From Dehalococcoidia bacterium (GTDB taxonomy: Bacteria > Chloroflexota > Dehalococcoidia > UBA2979), in NCBI GenBank assembly GCA_009379925.1, contig WHSU01000002.1, positions 1 through 64,000 on the forward strand: a stretch of 64,000 nt of DNA. The letters are read 5' to 3'. Below are positions 7,144 to 15,900 of the stretch, piece by piece (the first letter of the stretch is position 1; the number at the start of each line of letters is the position of its first letter). A model generated the notes under the pieces. The model was not told where the DNA came from. It saw only the letters and a program-made list of their open reading frames with translations, and did not search any database. The position numbers and the translations under genes are program-made.

Positions 7144-9450
7144 ATGGAAACGGGGCGGGCGATGAACGGACATTCGGCATCGGGCGGCCAGGAGGCGGCA
7201 TGCCTCCGCTGTACCTCCCCGCTTCCCCCCGGCGCGCCGTTCTGCCCCGCGTGCGGGGAGCGCGCGGACGGTCCACCGCCGTTCGAGGGCGAGCCCGCGA
7301 CGTCGATGGCGCCCCGTGTTGAGCGCGAGGCGCGTGTGGCGGTCGCAGCTCCCCGCATCACCACACCGCGCGCGCCGGCAACCGACGCAACGCGCGCCGT
7401 AGAGGCGGGCCCCACCTCGCCACTCCCGGTGGAGCTAGACGGCTACCGGCACCGCCTCCAGGAGACGTTCGGGTACCCGGACTTCCGCGACGGCCAAGCG
7501 CGGGTGCTCGAGGGGCTGGGCCGCGGGGACGTGCTGGCCGTGATGCCCACCGGCAGCGGCAAGAGCCTGTGCTACGTGCTGCCGGCGTTGGAGGTGAGGC
7601 GGGCGGTGGTCGTCTCGCCGCTGATCGCGCTGATGCAGGACCAGGTCGAGTCGCTCCAGGCGGCGGGCGTACCGGCCACGTTCATCAACTCGAACCTCGG
7701 GCGGGACGAGCAGAACCGACGCTACCTCGACTTCATCGAGGGCCGCGCGCCCCTGCTCTACGTGGCGCCCGAGCGCTTCGCAAACCACGCCTTCACGGCG
7801 GGACTGGCGCGGGCCGGCGTCAACCTCTTCGCCATCGATGAGGCGCACTGCATCTCAGAGTGGGGTCACAACTTCCGTCCGGACTACCTGCAACTCGGCG
7901 CGATCCGCGAGCGGCTGGGCAGCCCGCGCACGCTGGCGCTGACGGCGACGGCGAACCCGCAGGTGCGGCGCGACATCGCACAGCGCCTCGGGCTGCTGGG
8001 GCGCGCCACCGAGGTGGTGACGACGGTCGACCGGCCGAACCTGGCCTACGCGGTGGAGCGCGTGGCGGACGAGGACGAGCGCATCGCGTGGCTCGCCTCG
8101 TACGTGCGTGCGCACCGGGGCGAGGCGGGCGTGATCTACGCGCGCAGCCGGCGGCTGACGGAGAAGATCGCGACCGAACTGCGGTCGCTCGGCGCGGCGC
8201 ACTATCACGCAGGCATGGAGAAGCAGACTCGGTCGCGCGTGCAGCGGCGGTTCACGCTGGGCGAGATCCCCGTGATCGTCGCCACGAACGCCTTCGGCAT
8301 GGGCATCGACAAGCCGGACGTGCGGTTCGTGGTGCACGTGAACATGCCGGGACGCCTGGAGGCGTACTACCAGGAGGCCGGCCGCGCCGGACGCGACGGC
8401 GATCCGGCCGAATGCACGCTCCTCTACGACCGCCGGGACCGTACGTTCCAGCGCCGGCTGATCGGCGAGTCGCACCCGGACGCCGCCGCCGTCCGGCAGA
8501 CCTGGCAGCGCTGGGTGCAGACCGCGCACCACAACGACGGCTACCTGCCGCGCGGCACATCTGAGGACGACCCGGAGCGCTTCGCGATCACGGTCGCCGC
8601 GCTGCGCGACTCCGGCCTGCTCGAGCCGGTGGCGTTGCGCCTGACCTCGATGGACCCCGACGCACCGATCGACACGTCGAGCATCGAGCGGCACCGGCAG
8701 CACGCAGAGGAGCGGCTGCGCGAGATGACGGAGTACGCCGAGACAACCGGTTGCCGTCGTGCCGTGATCCTCCGCTATTTCGGTGAGCAGGCGCCCGAGC
8801 GCTGCGGGCGATGCGACAACTGCCTGCGCCCCCCCGAGGAGCAGGCGGCAGAGTTCGCCGACGACCTGTACGACGCCATCCTCGCGATTCGCGACGACAT
8901 CGCGCGCCAGTCGAAGCGCCAGCCCTCGCGCGTGCTGGAGCTACGGACGGCGCGAGAGCTGGCCGCGCGGCGCCCGCGCACCCGCGAGGACCTCACCAGC
9001 GTCTGGGGCATCGGCCGGACACGGGTGGAGTGGTTCGGCGACCGGCTGCTGCGCACCATCGAGGAGTGGGAAGCGGCGCATCCGGACGCCGCCCCACCCA
9101 CCGTCGAGCCGGCGCGCAAGCGCCGGCGGCGGGACGATGCCGGCTGGCGCGCCGAGATCCGCGGGGGCAGGCCCTCGATGCTCGGCGGCGAGCGCTCCGC
9201 GGGCGGGGGCCCGGAGGTGTCGCCGGACGACCCGCTGTTCGAGACGCTGCGGGCCTGGCGGCAGCGTCACGCGCGCGAGGAGGGTGTACCGGCGTTCACC
9301 CTGTTCTCCGACCGCACGCTACGCGAACTGGCCACGCGGCGGCCTCGCGACACCGCGGGGCTGTTGCAGGTGTGGGGGCTGGGCGAGGCCCGCGTGCAGC
9401 GCTTCGGGGACGACCTGCTCGAGGTGATCCGGGAGGCGGCCCGCCCTTGA
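7144..9450 (+). CDS. recQ: RecQ-family ATP-dependent DNA helicase with zinc ribbon and two HRDC domains
   Basis: A 768-residue 3'-5' DNA helicase of the RecQ family, acting in recombination and fork repair. Domain order: an N-terminal zinc ribbon (CLRC at 20-23, CPAC at 34-37) with a disordered linker; the helicase core (Walker A MPTGSGKSLCY near 135, DEAH box near 232, motif VI QEAGRAGRDG near 412); the RQC zinc-binding region with four cysteines (CRRAV...ERCGRCDNC, about 536-559); then two separate HRDC domains, about 575-655 and 697-768. The zinc ribbon and second HRDC are additions to the E. coli layout. ATG 7144 and ATG 7162 are both possible starts; the second has the better ribosome binding site. 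Confidence 0.95.
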   Translation: METGRAMNGHSASGGQEAACLRCTSPLPPGAPFCPACGERADGPPPFEGEPATSMAPRVEREARVAVAAPRITTPRAPATDATRAVEAGPTSPLPVELDGYRHRLQETFGYPDFRDGQARVLEGLGRGDVLAVMPTGSGKSLCYVLPALEVRRAVVVSPLIALMQDQVESLQAAGVPATFINSNLGRDEQNRRYLDFIEGRAPLLYVAPERFANHAFTAGLARAGVNLFAIDEAHCISEWGHNFRPDYLQLGAIRERLGSPRTLALTATANPQVRRDIAQRLGLLGRATEVVTTVDRPNLAYAVERVADEDERIAWLASYVRAHRGEAGVIYARSRRLTEKIATELRSLGAAHYHAGMEKQTRSRVQRRFTLGEIPVIVATNAFGMGIDKPDVRFVVHVNMPGRLEAYYQEAGRAGRDGDPAECTLLYDRRDRTFQRRLIGESHPDAAAVRQTWQRWVQTAHHNDGYLPRGTSEDDPERFAITVAALRDSGLLEPVALRLTSMDPDAPIDTSSIERHRQHAEERLREMTEYAETTGCRRAVILRYFGEQAPERCGRCDNCLRPPEEQAAEFADDLYDAILAIRDDIARQSKRQPSRVLELRTARELAARRPRTREDLTSVWGIGRTRVEWFGDRLLRTIEEWEAAHPDAAPPTVEPARKRRRRDDAGWRAEIRGGRPSMLGGERSAGGGPEVSPDDPLFETLRAWRQRHAREEGVPAFTLFSDRTLRELATRRPRDTAGLLQVWGLGEARVQRFGDDLLEVIREAARP

Positions 9451-9583
9451 GCAGGGCGACCGCGCGATGTCTGGCCCCCACTTGCAAGGCGGGGACGCGG
9501 GCAGGCATGATAAGGGAAGTCTCAACTGCGCTTTCCCCTCGTGGGACGGCGCTCCGCAGGACGATCAGCACGAAGGTGGAACC

Positions 9584-9925
9584 ATGAACCTGACCGTGAC
9601 CGATGTCGCGCAGCAGCGCCTGTCCAGCCTGATCGGCGAACGTGCCGAGGTTACCGAGGGCCAGGCGATCCGCGTCTTCATGGCGCAGGGCGGCTGCGGC
9701 TGTAGCGGGCCTCAGTTCGGCATGGGTCTGGACACGGCGGACGCGGCCGACAATGTGATCGAGGTCGGCGCCCTGAAGTTCCTCGTCGACGAGCAGTCCG
9801 CTCCACTGCTTGAGGGCGCGTCGATCGACTACATCGAGGACGTGATGCAGCAGGGCTTCGCCATCGAGGCGCCGAACGCGCAGGCCGCGGGCGGCGGCAG
9901 TGGCTGCGCCTGTGGCGGCCACTAG
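9584..9925 (+). CDS. IscA/HesB-like iron-sulfur carrier
   Basis: A 113-residue A-type carrier-like protein, expected to bind or pass on iron or Fe-S clusters. It starts at ATG 9584 after AAGGTGGA; the frame upstream is not coding-like. The N-terminal helix (VTDVAQQRLSSLIGE) and beta core fit the HesB/IscA fold. The cysteine pattern differs from the textbook Cys...CGC: here GGCGCSG occurs in the middle and SGCACGGH at the very end, so six ligands are available. It lies apart from any suf/isc operon. An nfuA-like gene occurs 3 kb downstream. Confidence 0.85.
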   Translation: MNLTVTDVAQQRLSSLIGERAEVTEGQAIRVFMAQGGCGCSGPQFGMGLDTADAADNVIEVGALKFLVDEQSAPLLEGASIDYIEDVMQQGFAIEAPNAQAAGGGSGCACGGH

Positions 9926-9963
9926 GCCGCGCACCCGCTCGCGCCTCGCGAGGCTGACACAGG

Positions 9964-9994
9964 AAGACGGCCGGCCCATCGGGCCGGCCGTCTT
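9964..9994 (+). terminator. Hairpin terminator after the IscA-like gene
   Basis: A perfect 14-bp stem, AAGACGGCCGGCCC-ATC-GGGCCGGCCGTCTT, ends in a short T-rich arm and lies 38 bases after the stop codon. The poly-U tract is weak, so efficiency is uncertain. Confidence 0.6.
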
Positions 9995-10037
9995 CGATCT
10001 CCAACCGTCGATCCGCGGGAGCGCGGAGGAGCACCCG

Positions 10038-11291
10038 ATGACCATCGAGGACCGCCAGCCGCGCGTCATGCTTCTGATCCCCAGCGCCTCCTACCGCGCG
10101 CCGGACTTCATGGACGCCGCGCAGCGGCTGGGCGTCGAGGTGGTCGTCGGCACCGACCGGCAGAACCCCTTCAACGACCCGGCGACCGGCAGGATCGTGG
10201 CGCTCGACTTCGAACACCCGGATCACGGCGCGAACCAGATCGAGGCGTTCGCGGTGCTGCATCCCCTCGACACGATCGTCGCCGTCGATGATGGCGGCGC
10301 GCTGCTGGCCGCCCGCGCCGCGCGACGGCTGGAACTGCCGTACAACTCCGTGTCCGCCGTGGAGGCCACGCGCAACAAGGCGCTGCTGCGGGAGCGGCTC
10401 GCCGCGGCAGGTCTCCCCTCCCCCACCTTCGAGGTCCACGCGCTGCTCGACGACCCGCGGCCGCAGGCCGCGCGCCTCGAGTACCCGGTGGTGGTGAAAC
10501 CGCTCGCGCTCTCCGCCAGCCGAGGCGTGATCCGCGCCGACACCCCGGAGCAGCTCATCGCCGCCATCGAGCGGGCCGGGCGCATCCTCACCTCGCCCGA
10601 GGCGCTGGAGGAGTGCGGTGCACCGCTCGCCGACCGGGTGCTCATCGAGGGCTACGTTCCTGGCATCGAGGTGTCGCTGGAAGGCCTGCTTGATGACGGC
10701 CGGCTGCGCGTGCTGGCGCTGTTCGACAAGCCCGACCCGCTGGAGGGCCCGTACTTCGAGGAGACGATCTACGTGACGCCCACGCGGCTGCCGGCGGCCG
10801 AGCAACAGCGCGTGGTGGAGACGGCCGAAGCGGCGTGCCGGGCGCTAGGGTTGGTGGACGGCCCCGTGCATGCCGAGCTGCGGCTGAACGACGCGGGCGC
10901 GTACGCCATCGACATCGCGGCGCGTTCCATCGGCGGGCTGTGCGCGCGCACGCTGAGCTTCGGCACCGGGATGTCGCTCGAGGAGCTGCTGCTGCGTCAC
11001 GCGATCGGTGCGGAGGTCGACTCGTACGAGCGTGACGCGCGGGCGGCCGGCGTGATGATGATCCCGATCCCCTCGGCGGGCACGCTCCGCGCGGTGCAGG
11101 GGCAGGCGGAGGCCGAAGCGGTATCGCTCATCGAGTCCGTCACGATCTCGATCCACCCCGGCAGTCGTGTCGTGCCGCTGCCGGAAGGGAGCGAGTACCT
11201 GGGCTTCATCTTTGCGCGCGGCGAGACACCGGAGGCGGTGGAGGCCGCACTGCGCGAGGCGCACGGGCGCCTGCGCTTCGACATCGAGTAG
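10038..11291 (+). CDS. ATP-grasp domain enzyme
   Basis: A 417-residue ATP-grasp ligase-like enzyme, expected to activate a carboxylate with ATP and join it to a nucleophile. The N-terminal Rossmann-like preATP domain carries VMLLIPSASYRAPDF. The middle ATP-binding part has YPVVVKPLALSASRGV as the phosphate-binding loop. The acidic metal ligands are in HAELRLNDAG and YAIDIAARSIGG. It resembles L-amino-acid ligases and the PurK/biotin carboxylase superfamily, but the exact substrate is not clear. Start ATG 10038 follows GCGGAGGA. Its own promoter presumably follows the hairpin upstream. Confidence 0.88.
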   Translation: MTIEDRQPRVMLLIPSASYRAPDFMDAAQRLGVEVVVGTDRQNPFNDPATGRIVALDFEHPDHGANQIEAFAVLHPLDTIVAVDDGGALLAARAARRLELPYNSVSAVEATRNKALLRERLAAAGLPSPTFEVHALLDDPRPQAARLEYPVVVKPLALSASRGVIRADTPEQLIAAIERAGRILTSPEALEECGAPLADRVLIEGYVPGIEVSLEGLLDDGRLRVLALFDKPDPLEGPYFEETIYVTPTRLPAAEQQRVVETAEAACRALGLVDGPVHAELRLNDAGAYAIDIAARSIGGLCARTLSFGTGMSLEELLLRHAIGAEVDSYERDARAAGVMMIPIPSAGTLRAVQGQAEAEAVSLIESVTISIHPGSRVVPLPEGSEYLGFIFARGETPEAVEAALREAHGRLRFDIE

Positions 11292-11307
11292 CCGAGCCGG
11301 CAGTCCG

Positions 11308-11523
11308 CTACAGCGCGCTGCTCAGCCCTCGGGCCGTCTCCTCGCCCGCGGCGACCACCAGCACCATCGCGACCATCCCGGTGACGAAGAAGATGGCCGC
11401 CGGCTGGCCGGTAGTCATGAGCGTGACTGCGTAGATGAAGGCGAGGATCGCGACCTGCGCCAGGTGGAAGGTCAACATCCCGAAGATCGCGGTGCGCAGC
11501 GCGAAGAAGTGTCGAGGCAGCAT
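11308..11523 (-). CDS. Small two-span membrane protein
   Basis: A 71-residue protein with two hydrophobic helices (ILAFIYAVTLMTT and AIFFVTGMVAMVLVVAAG) and a short acidic end. The frame is open to 11565, but ATG 11523 is preferred because GAGGGGG precedes it and the upstream part is Arg/Gly-rich noise. It lies just downstream of the radical SAM selenoprotein gene on the same strand and could be co-transcribed. No family recognised. Confidence 0.65.
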   Translation of the reverse strand: MLPRHFFALRTAIFGMLTFHLAQVAILAFIYAVTLMTTGQPAAIFFVTGMVAMVLVVAAGEETARGLSSAL

Positions 11524-11596
11524 CGGTGAACCCCCTCGACTAGATCGTCGACCTCGCGGCCACACCTCTCAATCGAAGCAGGCCGTGAGTGACACC

Positions 11597-13027
11597 TCAG
11601 ATGCTCAGCGCCAGGTCGAGAGGAGCCAACTGCTCCTCGGTGGGTTCCGCTCAGCAGAACCACGACTCGGTGAGCCCCGGCACCACTCGTCGAGGTTGCG
11701 GCGCCACCTCGACGGGCCCGTGGTCATCGAGCAGGTGACGGTACGTCGCCGCCTTGACGCGACGGAACGTCTCCACCGCCGGCTCTGGGTCGCACCCCGC
11801 GCAAGAGGCCGCCTCCACGATGCCGGCCAGTTCCGCCTGCAGGCGGTCGAGGCGGGGGTCGGCGCTCGACCACTGCCACGTCAGCCCCTCCTCCTCGAAG
11901 GGTCCGAGGCTCTGTTCGACGCGCAGCCGCTCGATGAGCGGGGAGCCGGGCGGCAGCAGCAGGCGCAGCGCGTACTGCACGGGTTGCACCACCTCGACGA
12001 GTCCGTGGCCCTCGATGAAGGCGAGCAGTTCGAGGAAGTCGTCGCCGGTGGCCCACGGCGTGTGCGCGACCCACGTGGGGCGTAGGACGAGGCCGGCTGC
12101 CTGCGCCAGACCCAGCGCGCGCTCCATGTCGTCTCGGGTGTGGCCCTTCTGCAGCGCGCGCAGGATCGCGTCGCTGGTCGACTCGAACGCCGAGGTGATG
12201 AAGAGGCAGCCGGCCGCGCTCAGCGCGGGGAGCACGTCCGCGTGCTCCAGCAGGTGCTCCACCTTGATGGTCGCGTCGAAGGTCAGGTCCGGATGCCGGC
12301 GGTGGACCTCCTGGGCGATCGCCATCGAGTGCGGGCGGGCGTTCAGGAAGTCCGGGTCGCCGAACGTGATGTGCCGCGCGCCCGCCGCGACCTGCTGCTC
12401 GATGTCCGCGAGCACTGCCTCCGGTCGCACCAGGCGGAGCCGGCCACCGTACACGGGTGTGATCGGGCAGTGCGTGCAGAGGTGGGCGCACCCGCGGGTC
12501 GCCTCCGTGTAGCCGGCCAGGCGCTCCTCGTCGCCCACGCGCAGGCGGGCGTACGCCTCCAGCGGCGGGAGGCCCGAGCGGTCGGGGACAGGGTGCTGCT
12601 GGCGCGCGAAGGCGGCCACCGCGCCCACGCCCTCCAGCGGCGCCCCCGCCGGACGGCGTCCGGCCAGCTGGTCGGCCAGAGCGACCAGTCCGGGCTCGTA
12701 CTCACCACCGACGACGGAGTCCGCCAGGCCATCGCGGGTCAGACGGTCGTGCAGCGGGGTCGCGTAGAGCCCGTAGAAGGCGATATGGAGCTTCGGGCGC
12801 AGCCTCCGCAACCGCCGGGCCAGCTCGATGCCGAGACGCGCCGCGGTGTGCATCGGAATCGAGATGGCGACGAGCCCGGCGCCCTCGAATCGCTCCACCT
12901 CCGGCGCCTCGACCGAGAGGTCGAGCGTGCCCACCTCGTGACCGGCGGCGCGCAGCGCCGCGGCGGCCGAGGCGAGCGCCAGCGGTTGGTGACCCATCTC
13001 GTAGGTAGAGACCAGGACGGTGCGCAC
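11597..13027 (-). CDS. Radical SAM selenoprotein with CUAEP tail
   Basis: A radical SAM enzyme with a cobalamin-binding-type N-terminal domain. Ordinary translation stops at TGA 11651-11653, giving 458 residues ending ...ESWFC. Reading that TGA as selenocysteine gives C458-U459-A-E-P and 14 further residues to a second TGA at 11597-11599, 476 residues in all. Cys-Sec-Ala-Glu-Pro is the tail for which the known CUAEP/CCAEP-tail radical SAM family is named. The [4Fe-4S] ligands are C180, C184 and C187 in RGCAHLCTHCP. GTG 13027 starts 8 bases after the stop of the nfuA-like gene, so the two are an operon. The substrate is unknown. The alternative, a true stop at 11651, would leave the conserved tail as coincidence. 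Confidence 0.88.
11620..11638 (-). promoter_or_regulatory. Candidate bacterial SECIS hairpin for the CUAEP gene
   Basis: Read on the reverse strand, GAGGAGC-AGTTG-GCTCCTC forms a perfect 7-bp stem with a 5-base loop that carries G then U near its 5' side. The loop begins 19 nt after the UGA at 11651-11653. Bacterial SelB-binding hairpins usually have the apical loop roughly 16-37 nt after UGA and a G near the start of the loop, so this fits well. Confidence 0.78.
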
Positions 13028-13035
13028 GGGCCGCG

Positions 13036-13659
13036 CTACTTCTTCGACGGCTTGTAGTAGGGGTTCGACCCGGAAGCGTGGTCGGTGCTGTCGACGACCC
13101 GCGTGATGCTGGGCTCCGCGTCGAAGATGGCGACCTCGACCCCCTGCTTCAGGGTCACATTGAGCATCCCGCAACCGACGCAGCCGCCACCGAACTCGAT
13201 GTAGGCGGTGTCGCCCTCGACGGCCTGCAGGTTGACGACCCCGCCGTGCGCCGCGATCTGCGGGTTGATCTGCTCGTCGAAGAGGCGCTGGACGGTCTGC
13301 TCACGCTCGTCGCGCCACAGGGGATTGGGGTTGTGGAACACCAGCCGGCCCTGGCCCGGAGCGTCCTCGGCGTAGTCCACTTCGACGCCGTCCAGGTGTG
13401 TGACGCTACGCGGCTCCACGTAAACGCGGATGCCGTCCGTCTCGACCTCGATGTCACCTTCGACCTGTGCGCCGTCCTCCACCAGGCTCAGCATGTGCTG
13501 AAACTCGCCTCCCTGGCGCCCGGCGACCTGCAGGCGGAGGCCAGCCACCGGGTTGGCGTGGCTACCGATGATGTCGGACAGCTTGTCGACGGCCTCGTCT
13601 GAGAACTGGATGCGGGGCGCCTCGGCGGGCGCGCGCTCGGGCATCTCTTCTTCGGTCAT
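13036..13659 (-). CDS. nfuA: NfuA-like Fe-S scaffold/carrier
   Basis: A 207-residue two-domain protein. The N-terminal half is a degenerate A-type (HesB-like) domain without cluster cysteines (QFSDEAVDKLSDIIGS onward). The C-terminal half is a NifU C-terminal domain with the cluster-binding CxxC in GGGCVGCGM. This is the NfuA layout, which delivers [4Fe-4S] clusters to client enzymes. ATG 13659 is chosen over 13692 because GGGGAGCGG precedes it and the upstream residues are not family-like. The radical SAM gene starts 8 bases after its stop, so NfuA may load the clusters of that enzyme. Confidence 0.9.
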   Translation of the reverse strand: MTEEEMPERAPAEAPRIQFSDEAVDKLSDIIGSHANPVAGLRLQVAGRQGGEFQHMLSLVEDGAQVEGDIEVETDGIRVYVEPRSVTHLDGVEVDYAEDAPGQGRLVFHNPNPLWRDEREQTVQRLFDEQINPQIAAHGGVVNLQAVEGDTAYIEFGGGCVGCGMLNVTLKQGVEVAIFDAEPSITRVVDSTDHASGSNPYYKPSKK

Positions 13660-14028
13660 GGTCCGCTCCCCGGCGCCGTCCGCCCGCTGCAACCTGGGTC
13701 TCGCCTCGACGCCTCACCCCTAGCCTAGCCGATCGGGCAACCATGCGCCGGTCGCGCATCGAGGTGGAGGGCGATGGTTCTGCGACACCCGGTCCAGCCG
13801 CCGCAACCAGAATTATGAGTTTAATGAAGCGGGTGAATCCGGCGCCCGATCCACTACGTACGGATTACGTACGGACAGTACGTACCGAAAGCGGGCAACG
13901 CGCCGCGCGGCCTCGGCAGGTGCTCTCGCCCCGGGCAGTCCCTGCCCGATGCACCCATCCGCGACCGTGCCAAGCGCACAGGCTGAGGGCCGCATCGAGG
14001 GGTGAGCCTCAGCGGAGAAGGAGTAGTC
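13660..14028. other. Divergent intergenic region with operators
   Basis: This 370-base region separates the nfuA-like gene (reverse) from the binding-lipoprotein gene (forward). It holds an AT-rich patch (AGAATTATGAGTTTAATGAAG, 13810-13830) and the TACGTAC array described separately. On the reverse strand TAGGCT near 13720 may be the -10 of nfuA. No gene is supported here. Confidence 0.5.
13855..13885 (+). promoter_or_regulatory. Triple TACGTAC operator array
   Basis: TACGTAC occurs at 13855-13861, 13866-13872 and 13879-13885. Starts are 11 and 13 bases apart, close to one DNA turn, and each core TACGTA is self-complementary. It lies about 145-175 bases before the binding-lipoprotein start. 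Probably a cooperative repressor or activator site; the regulator is unknown. Confidence 0.55.
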
Positions 14029-15828
14029 ATGAGCAACTACTGGCAGCGCGCTACCACCGGGCGCATGACGAGGCGGCGCCTGATCCGGGGCGGCGCGATG
14101 GCTGGGGCCGGACTCGCCGGGGCCGCCCTCATCGGATGCGGCGACGACGACGAGCCGGAGGCCACTCAAGTTGCCGGCGGATCGCCTACCTCGACCGCCA
14201 CGGCGGAGGGCACAGGCACCGGCACCGCCACCCCGGAAGATCCGTTCGGGCAGGTGAAGCGCGGCGGACGTCTGAGCGTCACGGTCGCGAACGACCCGCC
14301 GACGATCGACCCCTTCGGCAACCTCTCGTTCCTCACCAAGGGCGTCGGCAACTACGTGTACAGCCGGCTCTACAAGGTCGGCAACGACCCGGACATCAAC
14401 CCGTGGACCGCCCTACCCACGCCGGAGCTGGCGGAGAGCGCCGAGACCGACGACGGCCAGCACTGGACCATCCGGCTGAAGCCCGGCGTCAAGTTCCACA
14501 ACAAGGCGCCGGTGGACGGCCGCGAGGTGACGGCGGAGGATGTCGCATTCTCCTTCGGTGTCCTGAGCGCGCCCGACTCGCCCGGGCTCTCCCTGGTGGA
14601 GTCCGCGGGCTGGGTGAACGTCGAGGCGGTGGACGCCCAGACGGTCACGTTCGATCTGGCCGCTCCCAGCGCGTCCTTCCTGGACGACCTGGCCGATACC
14701 AACCGCCTATACGTGCTCCCCACCGAGTACGACGGCGGGTTTGACCCCCGCACCGAGATGATCGGGTCAGGTGCCTGGATCCTGGACAGCTACCAGCCGT
14801 CCCAGGCGTTCGCCTTCTCCGCGAACCCGGAGTACTTCGAGGAAGGCCAGCCCTTCCTGGACGGCGTCGACCTGTCGATCATTCCGGAGTACGCGAACCG
14901 GCTGTCGCAGTTCCAGGCCGGCAACACGCGGGTGGAGGGCATCAACGCCGACGACGTCCTGGACCTTCGTGCGGAGCAGCCCGACGTGCAGTGGCGCGGC
15001 CTGCAGTCCGCCCTGCTGTCGTTCTTCTACTTCTCGCCGGAGGATGTGGAGCCGGACGCGCCGTGGCGCGACGAGCGATTCCGCCAGGCCACCTCGCTGG
15101 CCGTGGACCGCGCGGGGATCATGGTCTCGTCCTACAACACGCAGACCCTGAAAGACGCCGGTCTGGATGTCGCCGAGAACTGGAACAACCTGGTCCCGGC
15201 CGGGTTCGGCGACCGCTGGTGGCTCGACCCGCAATCGGCCGAGCAGGGCGAGAGCGCGAAGTGGTTTGAGTACAACCCGGAAGAGGCCAGCAAGATGATT
15301 GCGGCCGGTGGCTGGGAAGGGCACTCCTTCACGTATCGCTGGCCCTCCAACGTCTACGGCTCCACGTTCAACAACGTCGCGGAGATCATGGGCAACTTCC
15401 TGATGGCGATCGGACTCGCGCCGCAGACCGAGACCGAGGACTACGCTTCGCGCTACATCACGAACACGTTCCGGGGAGACTTCACGGGCGTGGCCTTCGG
15501 CTACGAGACCCCGTTCCCGGAGGTGGGTGGCTATTTCCCCCGCATGTTCGGCGACGACCCGGCAAACCACAGCCGGTACTCAGGTGAGGCGATCGAGCGG
15601 ATCAAGGAACTCACCACGATGCAGGCGAGCGAGATCGACGAAGAGCAGCGGCGCGAGCACATCCACGAGATCCAGCGGATCAACGCCACGAACATGTTCT
15701 ACGTCCCGTCCCAGGCCGGCGCCGGCGCGGGCTGGACGGCGTACCGCCCGGAGGTGCGTGGCATCAGGCAGACCCGCGGCTACGGAAACGCCACCGAGAA
15801 CCTGCTCCACTTCTGGCTGGACGTGTAG
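14029..15828 (+). CDS. Tat-exported family-5 solute-binding lipoprotein
   Basis: A 599-residue extracytoplasmic substrate-binding protein of the DppA/OppA family (ABC transporter SBP family 5), normally capturing peptides, sugars or nickel chelates. The N-terminus has a twin-arginine signal (TRRRLIRGG) and a lipobox ending ALIGC, then an acidic/Thr-rich linker. The body starts GGRLSVTVANDPPTIDPFG, typical of the family, and includes WTIRLKPGVKFHNKAPVDG. ATG 14029 follows AAGGAG. No permease or ATPase genes are adjacent: it is followed by a terminator, so its partner transporter must be elsewhere, or it acts as a stand-alone receptor. Confidence 0.92.
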   Translation: MSNYWQRATTGRMTRRRLIRGGAMAGAGLAGAALIGCGDDDEPEATQVAGGSPTSTATAEGTGTGTATPEDPFGQVKRGGRLSVTVANDPPTIDPFGNLSFLTKGVGNYVYSRLYKVGNDPDINPWTALPTPELAESAETDDGQHWTIRLKPGVKFHNKAPVDGREVTAEDVAFSFGVLSAPDSPGLSLVESAGWVNVEAVDAQTVTFDLAAPSASFLDDLADTNRLYVLPTEYDGGFDPRTEMIGSGAWILDSYQPSQAFAFSANPEYFEEGQPFLDGVDLSIIPEYANRLSQFQAGNTRVEGINADDVLDLRAEQPDVQWRGLQSALLSFFYFSPEDVEPDAPWRDERFRQATSLAVDRAGIMVSSYNTQTLKDAGLDVAENWNNLVPAGFGDRWWLDPQSAEQGESAKWFEYNPEEASKMIAAGGWEGHSFTYRWPSNVYGSTFNNVAEIMGNFLMAIGLAPQTETEDYASRYITNTFRGDFTGVAFGYETPFPEVGGYFPRMFGDDPANHSRYSGEAIERIKELTTMQASEIDEEQRREHIHEIQRINATNMFYVPSQAGAGAGWTAYRPEVRGIRQTRGYGNATENLLHFWLDV

Positions 15829-15870
15829 CGGCAATCCCGACCGCCCGAGGGGCGACGGGTATGTACACAC

Positions 15871-15900
15871 GGAGGGGCGGCGCGGTTGCGCCGCCCCTCC
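15871..15900 (+). terminator. Hairpin terminator after the SBP gene
   Basis: A 12-bp perfect stem, GGAGGGGCGGCG-CGGTTG-CGCCGCCCCTCC, starts 42 bases after the stop. The right arm is part of a 25-base tandem duplication, and no clear U-tract follows. Confidence 0.6.

Noticed and set aside
9467-9583. N-terminal extension of the IscA-like protein
   Set aside because: The added residues are unlike the family, and a ribosome binding site stands directly before ATG 9584.
9584-9925. IscA/HesB-like gene as a third selenoprotein (HesB-like Sec proteins exist)
   Set aside because: All expected ligand positions are ordinary Cys codons and no in-frame UGA is present.
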